The position numbers and the translations under genes were made by a program. DNA of 15,101 bases from CAZHDB01 sp964531225 (GTDB lineage: Archaea > Thermoproteota > Thermoprotei_A > Sulfolobales > Desulfurococcaceae): positions 1 through 15,101 of the forward strand of contig CAZHDB010000035.1 in assembly GCA_964531225.1 (NCBI GenBank). The letters run 5' to 3'. The notes under the pieces were generated by a model. That model was given only the letters and a program-made list of their open reading frames with translations, did not search any database and had not been told where the DNA came from. This document shows, in pieces, positions 7,417 to 15,068 of the stretch (positions are counted from its first letter, which is position 1; every line of letters begins with the position of its first letter).

Positions 7417-7661
7417 GTTTTTATAATCACCCTTATAGAATTACTTCTATTGTGACTTTAGATTATAATATTTAACTTTTATAAGATGCCACCTAATTTA
7501 CCTAGATTGTGTATGCATATATTAATCCTATACTTTGACACTAGTCTTAATATATTATGGTAAGTGTAAAATAGTTACTAATTACTTGATAATTTTATAG
7601 AAAACTTTAATAGGTTTTAATTCGCATTAACACTGTATACAAAGTTAGTAAGGGGCTATGG
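7417..7661. promoter_or_regulatory. Divergent intergenic promoter region (NSUN gene / C11 protease gene)
   Basis: 245 AT-rich bases between divergent genes; no ORF or RNA was seen. On the plus strand, aaaactttaatagg (about 7601-7614) is a BRE/TATA-like candidate. It would put transcription start near 7635 and leave a short leader with a GGGG purine tract at 7652-7655 before the TTG at 7662. On the minus strand the GGTGA at 7427-7431 serves the NSUN-type gene, and TATA-like AT runs occur near 7450-7485. Confidence 0.4.
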
Positions 7662-10598
7662 TTGGATAATAGGATCATTTTATCTCTAGTTCTCATATTA
7701 TTAATTTCATCAATGATAACTTATGCAGTATCCCCTCGTATTATTATGCAGCAAAGGACATGGACTATTATGATCTATGTAGCTGCTGACAATAATCTTG
7801 AAGGAGATGCATTAGTAGATATTGATGAAATGGAGAGAGCTCATCCTGGAGGACAGATCGAGGTCATAGTGTTCATTGACAGATCGGAGAAAGATTATGA
7901 ATACACTAATGTTCCTACGTATATAAGCCAAGTTTCACATAGTACTCCTGACTGGGGCGATGCTAAGATCATTAGAATTATGCCTGACGATAATATCGGC
8001 GTAAGACCTATGGAACTACTAGACTTGGGAGAAGTAAATACGGGAGATCCGGCGACATTAACTCGATTTATTACATATACTGTTAATAATTATCCAGCAA
8101 ACAATTATGCATTGATAATATGGGATCATGGAGGTGGGCCAGGAGGAGTTGCATGGGACGTTTCAAATAATAAGGATTATCTTACACTTAAAGAGGTAAG
8201 GCAAGGAGTAGAAAATGCAGGGATACATTTATCCATTATTGGATTCGACGCCTGCTTAATGGCAACAATAGATGCTGCATATGAGTTTAGATATTTAGCG
8301 GACTATTTAATTGCCTCGGAAGAAACGGAACCTGGAAGAGGTTGGCCCTATGACTATTGGTTGAGTAACCTTATTAATAATCCAATGATGGATCCTATTG
8401 ATCTATCTATTAACATAGTTGACGAATATATTCGATATTATTATGAGGAAAATATTGAGGGAGTAACCCTTTCAGTTATTGATTTAAGTCCTCTTAGAGA
8501 ACAAGTGAATACTAATAAAGTATTGAATTTCGTAGATACTGCAATTAATAATCCTGAAGTACTACGAGAAGCAAGGTCTAATGTTCAGGACTTTGGTGGA
8601 GGCAACAATCCTACTAACGGCGCAAACCAAGTTGATCTACTAGATCTCTTAAATAGAGTGGAAAATAGACTAGGAGCTTCTGCTTCATCTTTAATTAATT
8701 TAATTGATTCATTGATAATTAAGAATAAAGTATTTGGAAATAGTGTTTCAAGAGCTTATGGGATCTCGGCTCATTATCCATTAAGGTATGATAGACAGGT
8801 ATACACATACGAAACATCCTTCTCAACAGAAATGAAATGGGCTGAACTACTTGATATAGTTGTTAATATTTCTCCAGAAATAAGCACTGAGACTTTAGAA
8901 AATATTGTAAATGAAAAGATCAAGATCTATCAAGATTATAATTTGATTACAGCACAATTCGGTGCAGCAGGGCCCATGGATTTCGATGGAGATAATATTG
9001 ATGAATTCGTTGTTTTCTCAGAAGGAGTCGACCAGAGTAATAAGTACCTTGTAATGCTTTCATTAACAAAATACTTCTCTGATGAAGGATTATATGAAGT
9101 GTTTAGTGATGTTATAGATAGTAAAGATGGAGTTAATGGGGAATCTCCATTTGTATTTGCCAATGTTATGGGAGAAGATGTTGATGGTGACGGGGCTGGC
9201 GAGTTCTTCGATACCTATTCATACATTAATCTTGCAGATGAAGAGATTTATACAAGCATAGATCGATATGAATATGTCGGAAACTATACAGTGAGTAGCA
9301 GTTATGAATTAATATATGATCTTACGGCAGTCACTGCTGCTTTAGGCGACTATAACAGTGATGGTTCCTTCGAACTCGCGATAGGCGGCTATGATATAGA
9401 CTTTTCTTCAGATACTATCAATGGTTCTCTATACTTTGTAGATGCAAATACTCTTCAGACAATAGTATCTTTCTATTTTCAGACTGACGTAGGCAATTTT
9501 ATAGAGGTTTCTGAACTTGCTTCAGGTGATATAGACTCAGATGGATGAACAGAGCTAGTGATCGGATATAATATAGAAAACATGTACTCTGATGGAAGTA
9601 TGGAGCCCATAGTAGGCAAATTACTAGTTGCCTATATGAGGGGAACCGATTTATATTCTATGGATATGATTGAGATAGATAACGCACGGATAATATCTAC
9701 TGCGACAGGAGATATCGATTCTGATGGGGCATATGAAATCGTCTTCATAACCCAATATGCTGATGGGACTTTAGCTTTAGAAGTATGGAAATGGAAAGAT
9801 GATCATCTAGCCCAAATGGGTGAATGGAGTATATCATCACAGAATGCTTTAGCCTTTGTCCAAACTTACGACTTAGATGGTGATGGTATTCTTGAAGTTC
9901 TCCTCACAATTATAGAGTATGATTACTATGGAGACCCGTTATCAACAACACTTTATATATACTCATACATTCCTTCACAGAACGACTTTGAGTATGAAGG
10001 AGCAATAGATATGACTGGTGAGTATACTATTCCTATACCTATTGATGTAAATGGGAATATGGTTTTAGACGTGATTTTCTTAGAACAAAAGGGAGATGGC
10101 ATCTATCTCTCAATAGGACGAATTAGTAATTATGTCAATCCATTAGGAACACTTAAGGGATACTTATATGACGCTTCTGGGAATCCTGTACCTAATGCTT
10201 ATGTTGAAGTAGCATTACCTAGAGCAACTTATTATGCAAATACGACAACTAATGAAAATGGCTATTTCGAATTCAATAACGTTCCAGCAGGGACTTATCA
10301 GATAAATGCTTTCTGGACTAAAGGCCAGAATGAACTAGGCTATGCAACTAAATTAGTCAATATACAAGCTGGTGACGAGACACAAGTAGTCCTAAATGAA
10401 GAAACACCATATGGACAGTCAATAACCACTGAAATACCAACAACTACACCAGGAACTGGCCAAACATCCCAACAGGTATCTATACATACAAATCACGACA
10501 CAAGTATAGATATAACGTTCCTTGGAATCATATTCTTCATAGCTATAATAATCCTTATACCAATAGTTGTAATTGTATTAGCAGTATCGAGGAAATAA
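7662..10598 (+). pseudogene. Exported clostripain-family (C11) cysteine protease, membrane-anchored, interrupted by one in-frame TGA
   Basis: One frame of 978 codons, broken only by TGA at codon 629 (9546-9548). Residues 1-22 are a Sec signal peptide (likely cut after TYA). The catalytic domain has the C11 dyad: His156 in WDHGGG and Cys198 in GFDACLMA. Then come repeated Asp-rich loops of the DxDxDG type (DFDGDNIDE, DVDGDGAGE, DYNSDGSFE, DIDSDG-TGA-TE, DIDSDGAYE, DLDGDGILE), like FG-GAP/VCBS calcium sites. A carboxypeptidase-regulatory-like beta domain follows (GTLKGYLYDASGNPVPNAYV), then a Thr/Ser-rich stalk and a C-terminal membrane helix ending SRK. Start is TTG at 7662; the first usable ATG would destroy the signal peptide. 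Both sides of the TGA are intact and the repeat spacing is exact, so there is no frameshift. It is either a young pseudogene or decoded by readthrough; the part before TGA alone would be a soluble exported protease. Final stop is TAA. Confidence 0.85.
9546..9548 (+). other. In-frame TGA within a calcium-loop repeat of the C11 protease
   Basis: The codon sits at position 7 of a DIDSDGxTE loop. That position varies among sister loops (Ile, Ala, Ser, Ala, Ile), so Trp (TGG), Arg or Gly could each have been lost by one base change. A GTG at 9558 could in principle restart translation, but there is no ribosome binding site and it would yield a fragment with no signal peptide. Confidence 0.9.
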
Positions 10599-10608
10599 AT
10601 ATAAATAG

Positions 10609-10617
10609 TTTTTTCTC
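10609..10617 (+). terminator. T-rich terminator after the C11 protease gene
   Basis: TTTTTTCTC follows the TAA stop by about ten bases. Archaeal intrinsic termination relies on such oligo-T tracts without a strict hairpin. Confidence 0.45.
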
Positions 10618-10676
10618 ATTAAATAAGACCTTAATTTATTAGATAGAGTAATTTAGAAAAGCAATTTATAACTTGT

Positions 10677-10718
10677 GGGCCTACAGAGATCTAAACTAGG
10701 TCTTCAATTTAGGAGCCC
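10677..10718 (+). ncRNA. Possible small structured RNA element
   Basis: GAGATCTA (10686-10693) and TAGGTCTT (10697-10704) pair into an 8-bp stem with a 3-base loop, allowing one U-G pair and one terminal G-U pair. GGGC (10677-10680) can pair with GCCC (10715-10718) to close an outer stem. This is a GC-richer island in AT-rich intergenic DNA, a common mark of structured RNA in hyperthermophiles. A TATA-like tttata at about 10664-10669 is too close to serve as its promoter. It may be read-through 3' UTR structure or chance. Confidence 0.25.
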
Positions 10719-11021
10719 GGAAATATAGAAGTAATTTCCAACTTGAAACCATTAATTATGAACATCAACTTACTTAAAAACAAATTATATTCTTTCCATG
10801 TTCATATATTGGATTTGTAAAATACTTCATTATTCATTGTTTAATGATTGTCTTTCTGTTATCCATCTTTTAAGACTAGTAAAACAAGTAAAGCATAGCC
10901 TAGAGAAGGGACTCCATTACCAGGGTATTAATTGTTAATCTATGGTTTACTTAGTTAGGTTGCAAGTAGAATAGATTATGAATAATTAAGTTTTATATTA
11001 CGAGTAGGAGATTATGTGAAT

Positions 11022-11026
11022 AAAAA
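11022..11026 (-). terminator. Oligo-T terminator candidate after the DUF11 gene
   Basis: A run of five A on the plus strand gives TTTTT on the minus strand, about 30 bases past the DUF11 gene's TAA stop. A T6 run at about 11031-11036 serves the opposite direction. Confidence 0.4.
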
Positions 11027-11055
11027 TTTATTTTTTATTTCTCTTAATGTTATCC

Positions 11056-13557
11056 TTACCCATAACCAGGCTGTCTAGCTCTTCCTATGCGGTGTAATAA
11101 GATAATACACAAGGTGATCCCGATCAACAGTACTGCGATGAGAGGTAGAAGAGGCTTTACCAGGTTCATGGACTCTGCCACCAAAACCCCGCCGACAGGG
11201 AAGGTAGGGGGCAGGACACTAGGAACTATGATCTCTGTAGCGGCTATGTCAAAGTCTGATCCGTTTGGATACATGACGAGGGCATCGTTGATAACTATAG
11301 TTCCATTGATGGCAGTAGGGTCTACGACTACAGATACATTAAAGGTTTTTTCCTCTCCGCTTCCCAACTCATTTATACTCCATACAACGGTCTTGTTGCT
11401 AGCAAAATAGCTTCCAGTTGGACTCGAAGAATTGTAGCTCATTATAAGTGGGACAAAGTACACTAGCTTAATATTGTTTAGATCCGAGAGCGTTGGATTG
11501 CGCAATGTTATTGTATAGGTAACAGTTGAGCCGTTATAGGCGATGGCGGGGCCGGTTATATTCACCACGGCATAGGGTCTAGCGAAGAGCCTTATTGGAT
11601 GTATATCTGTTACTGGTCCGTAGGACACTCCGGAGTAGGTCCAATTTGCATATACATTGTTGAATACCCATATACCGTCAATGCTAACCCAGTCGACTCT
11701 AGCATTGTATGCTATAGTAATGCTTGTTCCAGGGTCAATGATTGGTATATTGCATTGAATTCTCCTTCCATAGATACTGCACTCAGGCGGTAGAGCAGAT
11801 GTTATGGATAGGTTATAGGGTAGGTCGTCCCATATTACCACGTTTTGTGCAGGACTACCACCTATGTTAGAAACCGTTATAACAAAGTGAAGTTCCTCGC
11901 CCAAACTCCCTATGGTGTCGCCTGCCTTGTCTATGGTTAGTAATGGTAGGCTACAGACCCTCGTTGTATAGATATCCCAGCTACGTTTGATAGCTCCCTT
12001 GGGGTCTGCCCATGATACCGAGACATTATTTATCAGATCTATACATGTATCTCCTACGCTATCAGGTGTTCTGATCGTCAGTCTTATGACTACATTTTGC
12101 CCTGGTAGTAGCTCTGCTATAGTCCAGTTGACATAGGCACTGCCGATTGCTGAGGGTGTAGGGGATGCTGATACATATGATGTGCCTGGTGGAAGTATAT
12201 CGCTAACATTTATGTTGTACGCAGGTGTCCCTCCGAGGTTTGTAATAGATATTGTATACTCGATCTCCTGGCCCGGTGAAGCACTTGATGGCCCGATCTT
12301 TGTTATGTCTATGACTGGTAGGGTGTATACTGTGGTTATCCAGGTGCTAGAGTTAGTGTATAGACCTCCATCCTCGTCTTCCCATATTGCTACTGCCGTA
12401 TTTACTAGTCGGGTACCGTTCGGAACACCGTCTTTCACCTTAGCTGTTACGAATACGGTGAAGACCTCGTCTTTGCTTAGTGTTCCAAGGCTCCACACGA
12501 TCTTTCCATCGGATTGATTTCCGGAAGGAGTTGTGCTAACCAGGATCAAATTTGGATCTAAGTTATCTTCAAGAGTAATATTATAGGCTGTCTCATTGCC
12601 TATGTTAGTAATCTTTATAGTATATATAATGATGTCGCCGGAATAACTCTTGGTTGGACCTAGCTTCTCTACGACTAGACTGGGGCCAGCAATTACATCT
12701 GTATTCCAAGATGCTTCAACGCTATTGCCATCCCATTCAACTATAACAGTATTGACCATAGTATCACCTGGAGAAACGTCTTTAAATACTACTTCTAGTG
12801 TTATAGCAACAAAGCTTCCGGGAGCAATATAATCGATTATTCACTCAACCTCGTTGCTGTCTTCGTAGTAAGTTCCCGCTGGCTCTCCAGGTACGGTCTT
12901 GTTGATAGGTTCAACTCCATTGGGTAGAAAATCTGTGATATTAACATTTTGTGCGGTGCCGTTACCTATGTTTGTTACTGTTATTGTATATAGATATGTG
13001 CCATTAGGGTAGGCGACTAGCGGACCTGTTTTAACTACAGTTAGAACTGGCTCTGGCGGTGGCTGCTCAATTATTGTGTAATTGAAGTATCCTTTAAACG
13101 TGAGGCCATAGGCAGACCCTATATGGACGTCTTCTTGGTAGATTGTCGCATGGGCCATAAGATAGATTGTCTGGTTTGGCTTGGCACCACCAGGTACGCT
13201 TGACAAGGGAATCACATATAGATCTGATGTGACGGTTGGTACATGGGTTCTCTGGTAAGTCCATTGGCCTGGAGGACCCCACGATGGTATGGTTTCGGAT
13301 ATGTTCAAGTGAGTCTGGTATATGGTATAGTCCGGGTAACTCTCTAAGTCAATCTCAAATAGCACGTACAAGTTGGAGGCATCGTTCCATACTTTGACGA
13401 ATCCTATCGGTATATTTGTTACGCCCAGCACCAGATGTACTATGAAGGGTGTTGTAGCGGTATATCCATTGCTACTGCTTACAGGCAGGCTTGGCATAAT
13501 TATCAACTGTATCGCTATAAGAAAGATAGCGAGAACAGTCAATATCCCGCGACTCAA
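11056..13557 (-). pseudogene. Exported five-repeat DUF11 surface protein with C-terminal anchor, interrupted by one in-frame TGA
   Basis: One 833-codon frame broken only by TGA at codon 239 (12841-12843). Residues 4-21 form a signal-peptide core. Residues 32-165 are an unassigned beta-rich domain (GFVKVWNDASNLYVLFE). Five DUF11 repeats follow, starting with VVKTGP, VEKLGP, ITKIGP, IDKAGD and VNITGP, each with a (V/I)TNIGN-like turn. The C-terminus has PTFPVGG, a membrane helix (about 803-821) and a basic tail HRIGRARQ. Many N-x-S/T sequons suit a glycosylated surface or S-layer-associated protein. The TGA lies in repeat 1, where repeats 2, 3 and 5 have Trp (IVWSL, VNWTI, VVWSI). The 27 codons between TGA and the ATG at 12759 are normal DUF11 sequence. 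Start is TTG at 13557 with AGGTG 7 bases upstream. Base composition looks GC-richer than neighbouring genes. The function is probably structural or adhesive. Confidence 0.85.
12841..12843 (-). other. In-frame TGA at a Trp position of DUF11 repeat 1
   Basis: The minus-strand codons read NEVE, TGA, IIDYIAPGS. Aligned with GKIVWSLGTLS and KTVVWSINELG of sister repeats, TGA replaces TGG. Immediately downstream, 12829-12840 is a perfect 12-bp palindrome (ATAATCGATTAT). Confidence 0.9.
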
Positions 13558-13564
13558 ATATATA

Positions 13565-13569
13565 CACCT
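13565..13569 (-). promoter_or_regulatory. Shine-Dalgarno fixing the DUF11 gene TTG start
   Basis: AGGTG on the minus strand lies 7 bases before the TTG at 13557. It supports that start over the first internal ATG (codon 21), which would remove the signal peptide. Confidence 0.65.
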
Positions 13570-13592
13570 AATTAATAATTAAGAATTATCTT

Positions 13593-13607
13593 GTATATAG
13601 TCTTTCG
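13593..13607 (-). promoter_or_regulatory. BRE/TATA promoter of the DUF11 gene
   Basis: Read on the minus strand, CGAAAG is followed directly by ACTATATAC, a good archaeal BRE plus TATA box. With the usual spacing of about 25 bases, transcription would start near 13570, giving a short leader that just includes the AGGTG site. The strength of this promoter argues that the gene is, or recently was, expressed. Confidence 0.6.
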
Positions 13608-13766
13608 GGGGGACGCTTATTCCCTAGGATTAAAAATTAATTATTTACCTTAATATGGTCCTGAGTATTATTTCCTAGCTTTCTCCTAATAATTTAAGAT
13701 AGCCCCTGATAAATTTAGTTTATGGGACTGTAAAGAAGTGCTTATATAAATTAGGTATTTTATGTG

Positions 13767-13841
13767 CGGGCCCGCGGGGATTTGAACCCCGGACTACCGG
13801 CTTAGGAGGCCGGCGCCCTATCCTGGCTAGGCCACGGGCCC
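13767..13841 (-). tRNA. tRNA-Arg (anticodon CCU)
   Basis: Read on the minus strand, a 75-base cloverleaf with acceptor stem GGGCCCG/CGGGCCC and discriminator G. The anticodon arm is CCGGC-CTCCTAA-GCCGG, giving anticodon CCU for the AGG codon. The T arm is CGGGG-TTCAAAT-CCCCG, which includes the B-box sequence GGTTCAAATCC. No intron is present and CCA is not encoded (CAC follows the discriminator). The stems are fully GC-paired, as expected in a hyperthermophile. Upstream, AT-rich AAAATATTA (about 13848-13858) may be part of its promoter. It lies just downstream of the COG2521-like gene on the same strand. Confidence 0.97.
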
Positions 13842-13873
13842 TGGCCTCGTAATATTTTGGTTGTTTATGCTGG

Positions 13874-14620
13874 TCAATAAATCTTTTTCCCATGTATTAC
13901 TCGGACTGGTGTGTATGGGAATGTATGGGTTTTTGGTTTTATACCTATTTGTTTTAATGTATTGTATATCTTTGATACTACTGCTGTTTTTCTTCCCGCA
14001 AATACTGATATTGAACCTCCTGGCTCTAGTAGTTTTACTAGTTTTTCTAGGAATTCTCTTGTGTATAGCCGCGGGTTTTTACTTGGATTTGGGCCTCCAT
14101 CATGTATTATATGGTTAAACCTCATATCTATTCTATGAAGTAGATCTATTATTTCCACGGCATCACCATGTATAATATTTACCCTATGATCCCATAACCT
14201 GTTTTGAAAGAATGGATATGGATTTCTATATAGAGCAATTGATAGTATCTCCGATGATATATCTATAGTTAATATACTTAGTGGATTAGCAGATTCTAAT
14301 ACACAGTATATTGTTCTACCAAGACCAGTACCTATTTCTAATACCATGTTACCATTACCTATTGTTTCAGGCCACGCGATTACACATCCCGCCATTATTA
14401 CTCGGACAAAATCCCTGTCTTCTCTCGTATATCCTAGTCCACCAGTCACCTTATCAATTAAGTCCCATAATTCATCTATCGAGAGCCTTGATGTATAGTC
14501 GATATATGTTTTTAAAGCTATTGAACGAGATATACGATCAGCTTTCGATAAATCCTTGGTTAAAACACTTGATATTATACATGGCGGGGTATAGTTTTTA
14601 TGCTCCACGTGTACGCACAA
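13874..14620 (-). CDS. COG2521-like archaeal SAM-dependent methyltransferase
   Basis: A 248-residue class I methyltransferase. SAM motif I is VLEIGTGLGRT at 93-103, an acidic post-motif is LTIDIS (117-122), and NIIHGDAVEII (148-158) precedes motif IV FNHIIHDGGPNPS (168-180). Then come RLYTREFLEKLVKLLEPGGSIS and FAGRKT. This order resembles the predicted archaeal methyltransferases of COG2521, which usually carry IHDPPR where this protein has IHDGGP; the substrate is unknown. Start is TTG at 14620, supported by AGGAGG four bases upstream; GTG at 14608 is the alternative. The first 23 bp overlap the end of the aIF5A gene, so the two are probably co-translated. Stop is TGA, with a TAA three codons on. 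Confidence 0.8.
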   Translation of the reverse strand: MCVHVEHKNYTPPCIISSVLTKDLSKADRISRSIALKTYIDYTSRLSIDELWDLIDKVTGGLGYTREDRDFVRVIMAGCVIAWPETIGNGNMVLEIGTGLGRTIYCVLESANPLSILTIDISSEILSIALYRNPYPFFQNRLWDHRVNIIHGDAVEIIDLLHRIDMRFNHIIHDGGPNPSKNPRLYTREFLEKLVKLLEPGGSISVFAGRKTAVVSKIYNTLKQIGIKPKTHTFPYTPVRVIHGKKIY

Positions 14621-14999
14621 TAAGCCTCCTACCTAATACAACCCAGTACTCTACTTCGACGCCTGGCTTTAGTTTCTCTGCAAGATCTGGATCACTTGGT
14701 TTCTCGACCTCAAATGTCTCAAAAGTCTCCATATCCATTAATTGAACTAAGTCACCCATATCAGCTATTACTTGTGCAATCCTCTTATCAACAATAGGAA
14801 CCTCAACCCTCTGATCAACTGGTGCTACAAGTGTCTTTTTAGAGCCAGTAAACAAGCTAATAGCCACTACATGGGCCTTAGCACTACCATGTTTACCAGT
14901 CTTAGCTCTACTCATCTCAACAATCTTACAAGGCTCACCATCAATAACTATGAAATTACCGGGTTTCAGTTCCCCAAGAGTAGCATATGTTTTACTCAT
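14598..14999 (-). CDS. eif5A: Translation initiation factor 5A (aIF5A)
   Basis: The archaeal counterpart of eIF5A/EF-P, which helps ribosomes through difficult peptide bonds such as polyproline. The 133 residues begin MSKTYATLGELKPG and include the modification loop SRAKTGKHGSAKA, where Lys36 is the expected hypusine or deoxyhypusine site. A C-terminal OB-fold follows (DLVQLMDMETFETFEV, VEYWVVLGRRLIV). I chose the ATG at 14999, not the upstream in-frame ATG at 15044: homology begins there and GGTGA stands 8 bases before it, while the 15 extra residues match nothing I know in the family. The gene is first in a likely operon with the overlapping COG2521-like methyltransferase. A TATA box lies near 15056. 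Stop is TAA. Confidence 0.96.
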   Translation of the reverse strand: MSKTYATLGELKPGNFIVIDGEPCKIVEMSRAKTGKHGSAKAHVVAISLFTGSKKTLVAPVDQRVEVPIVDKRIAQVIADMGDLVQLMDMETFETFEVEKPSDPDLAEKLKPGVEVEYWVVLGRRLIVRTRGA

Positions 15000-15002
15000 A
15001 CC

Positions 15003-15012
15003 CTCTATCACC
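15003..15012 (-). promoter_or_regulatory. Shine-Dalgarno fixing the aIF5A start
   Basis: On the minus strand GGGGTGAT includes GGTGA, ending 8 bases before the ATG at 14999. It sits inside the alternative N-terminal extension, so it argues for the shorter protein. Confidence 0.75.
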
Positions 15013-15051
15013 CCATGTAATTTTCTAGTAAAGGGAATATACATGGAATAG

Positions 15052-15068
15052 AATATATAGTTTCCCTA
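15052..15068 (-). promoter_or_regulatory. BRE/TATA promoter of the aIF5A operon
   Basis: Minus-strand AGGGAAAC followed by TATATATT fits an archaeal BRE plus TATA box. Transcription would start about 25 bases on, near 15030, downstream of the ATG at 15044. This also supports translation from 14999. Confidence 0.6.

Larger units (their letters stand above)
10599..11055. other. 457-bp intergenic region between convergent surface-protein genes
   Basis: No credible ORF was seen. It begins with a T-rich tract (10609-10617) suited to ending the plus-strand protease transcript. It ends with AT runs (about 11019-11040) that give oligo-T on both strands and can terminate the minus-strand DUF11 transcript. 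In between is AT-rich sequence with one conspicuous GC-richer island at about 10676-10720 able to fold (listed separately). No box C/D motif, tRNA or repeat was found. Its length is notable because the other three convergent pairs here overlap. Confidence 0.6.

Noticed and set aside
9546..9548. TGA as selenocysteine
   Set aside because: The position is in a calcium-binding loop with no catalytic role, and Crenarchaeota are not known to encode selenocysteine insertion machinery; no SECIS-like hairpin was seen.
9558..10598. An independent 346-residue gene starting with GTG at 9558
   Set aside because: It is in frame with the C11 gene, starts mid-repeat, lacks a ribosome binding site and a signal peptide, and continues the repeat exactly.
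10831..10848. Short hairpin or box C/D-like motif around ATGATTG
   Set aside because: Only a 5-bp AT stem forms, and the sequence does not match the C box consensus RTGATGA; no paired D box was seen.
11056..12759. An independent 567-residue DUF11 gene starting with ATG at 12759
   Set aside because: The 27 codons upstream are normal DUF11 sequence in the same frame back to the TGA, and it would lack a signal peptide.
13767..13841. tRNA-Arg as an integration (att) site bounding a mobile island over 7417-13766
   Set aside because: No integrase gene and no second copy of the tRNA 3' end were found in the window.
13861..14118. Hydrophobic 85-residue plus-strand ORF, possible small membrane protein
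   Set aside because: It is the antisense shadow of the COG2521-like methyltransferase gene; its hydrophobicity comes from the complement of charged codons.
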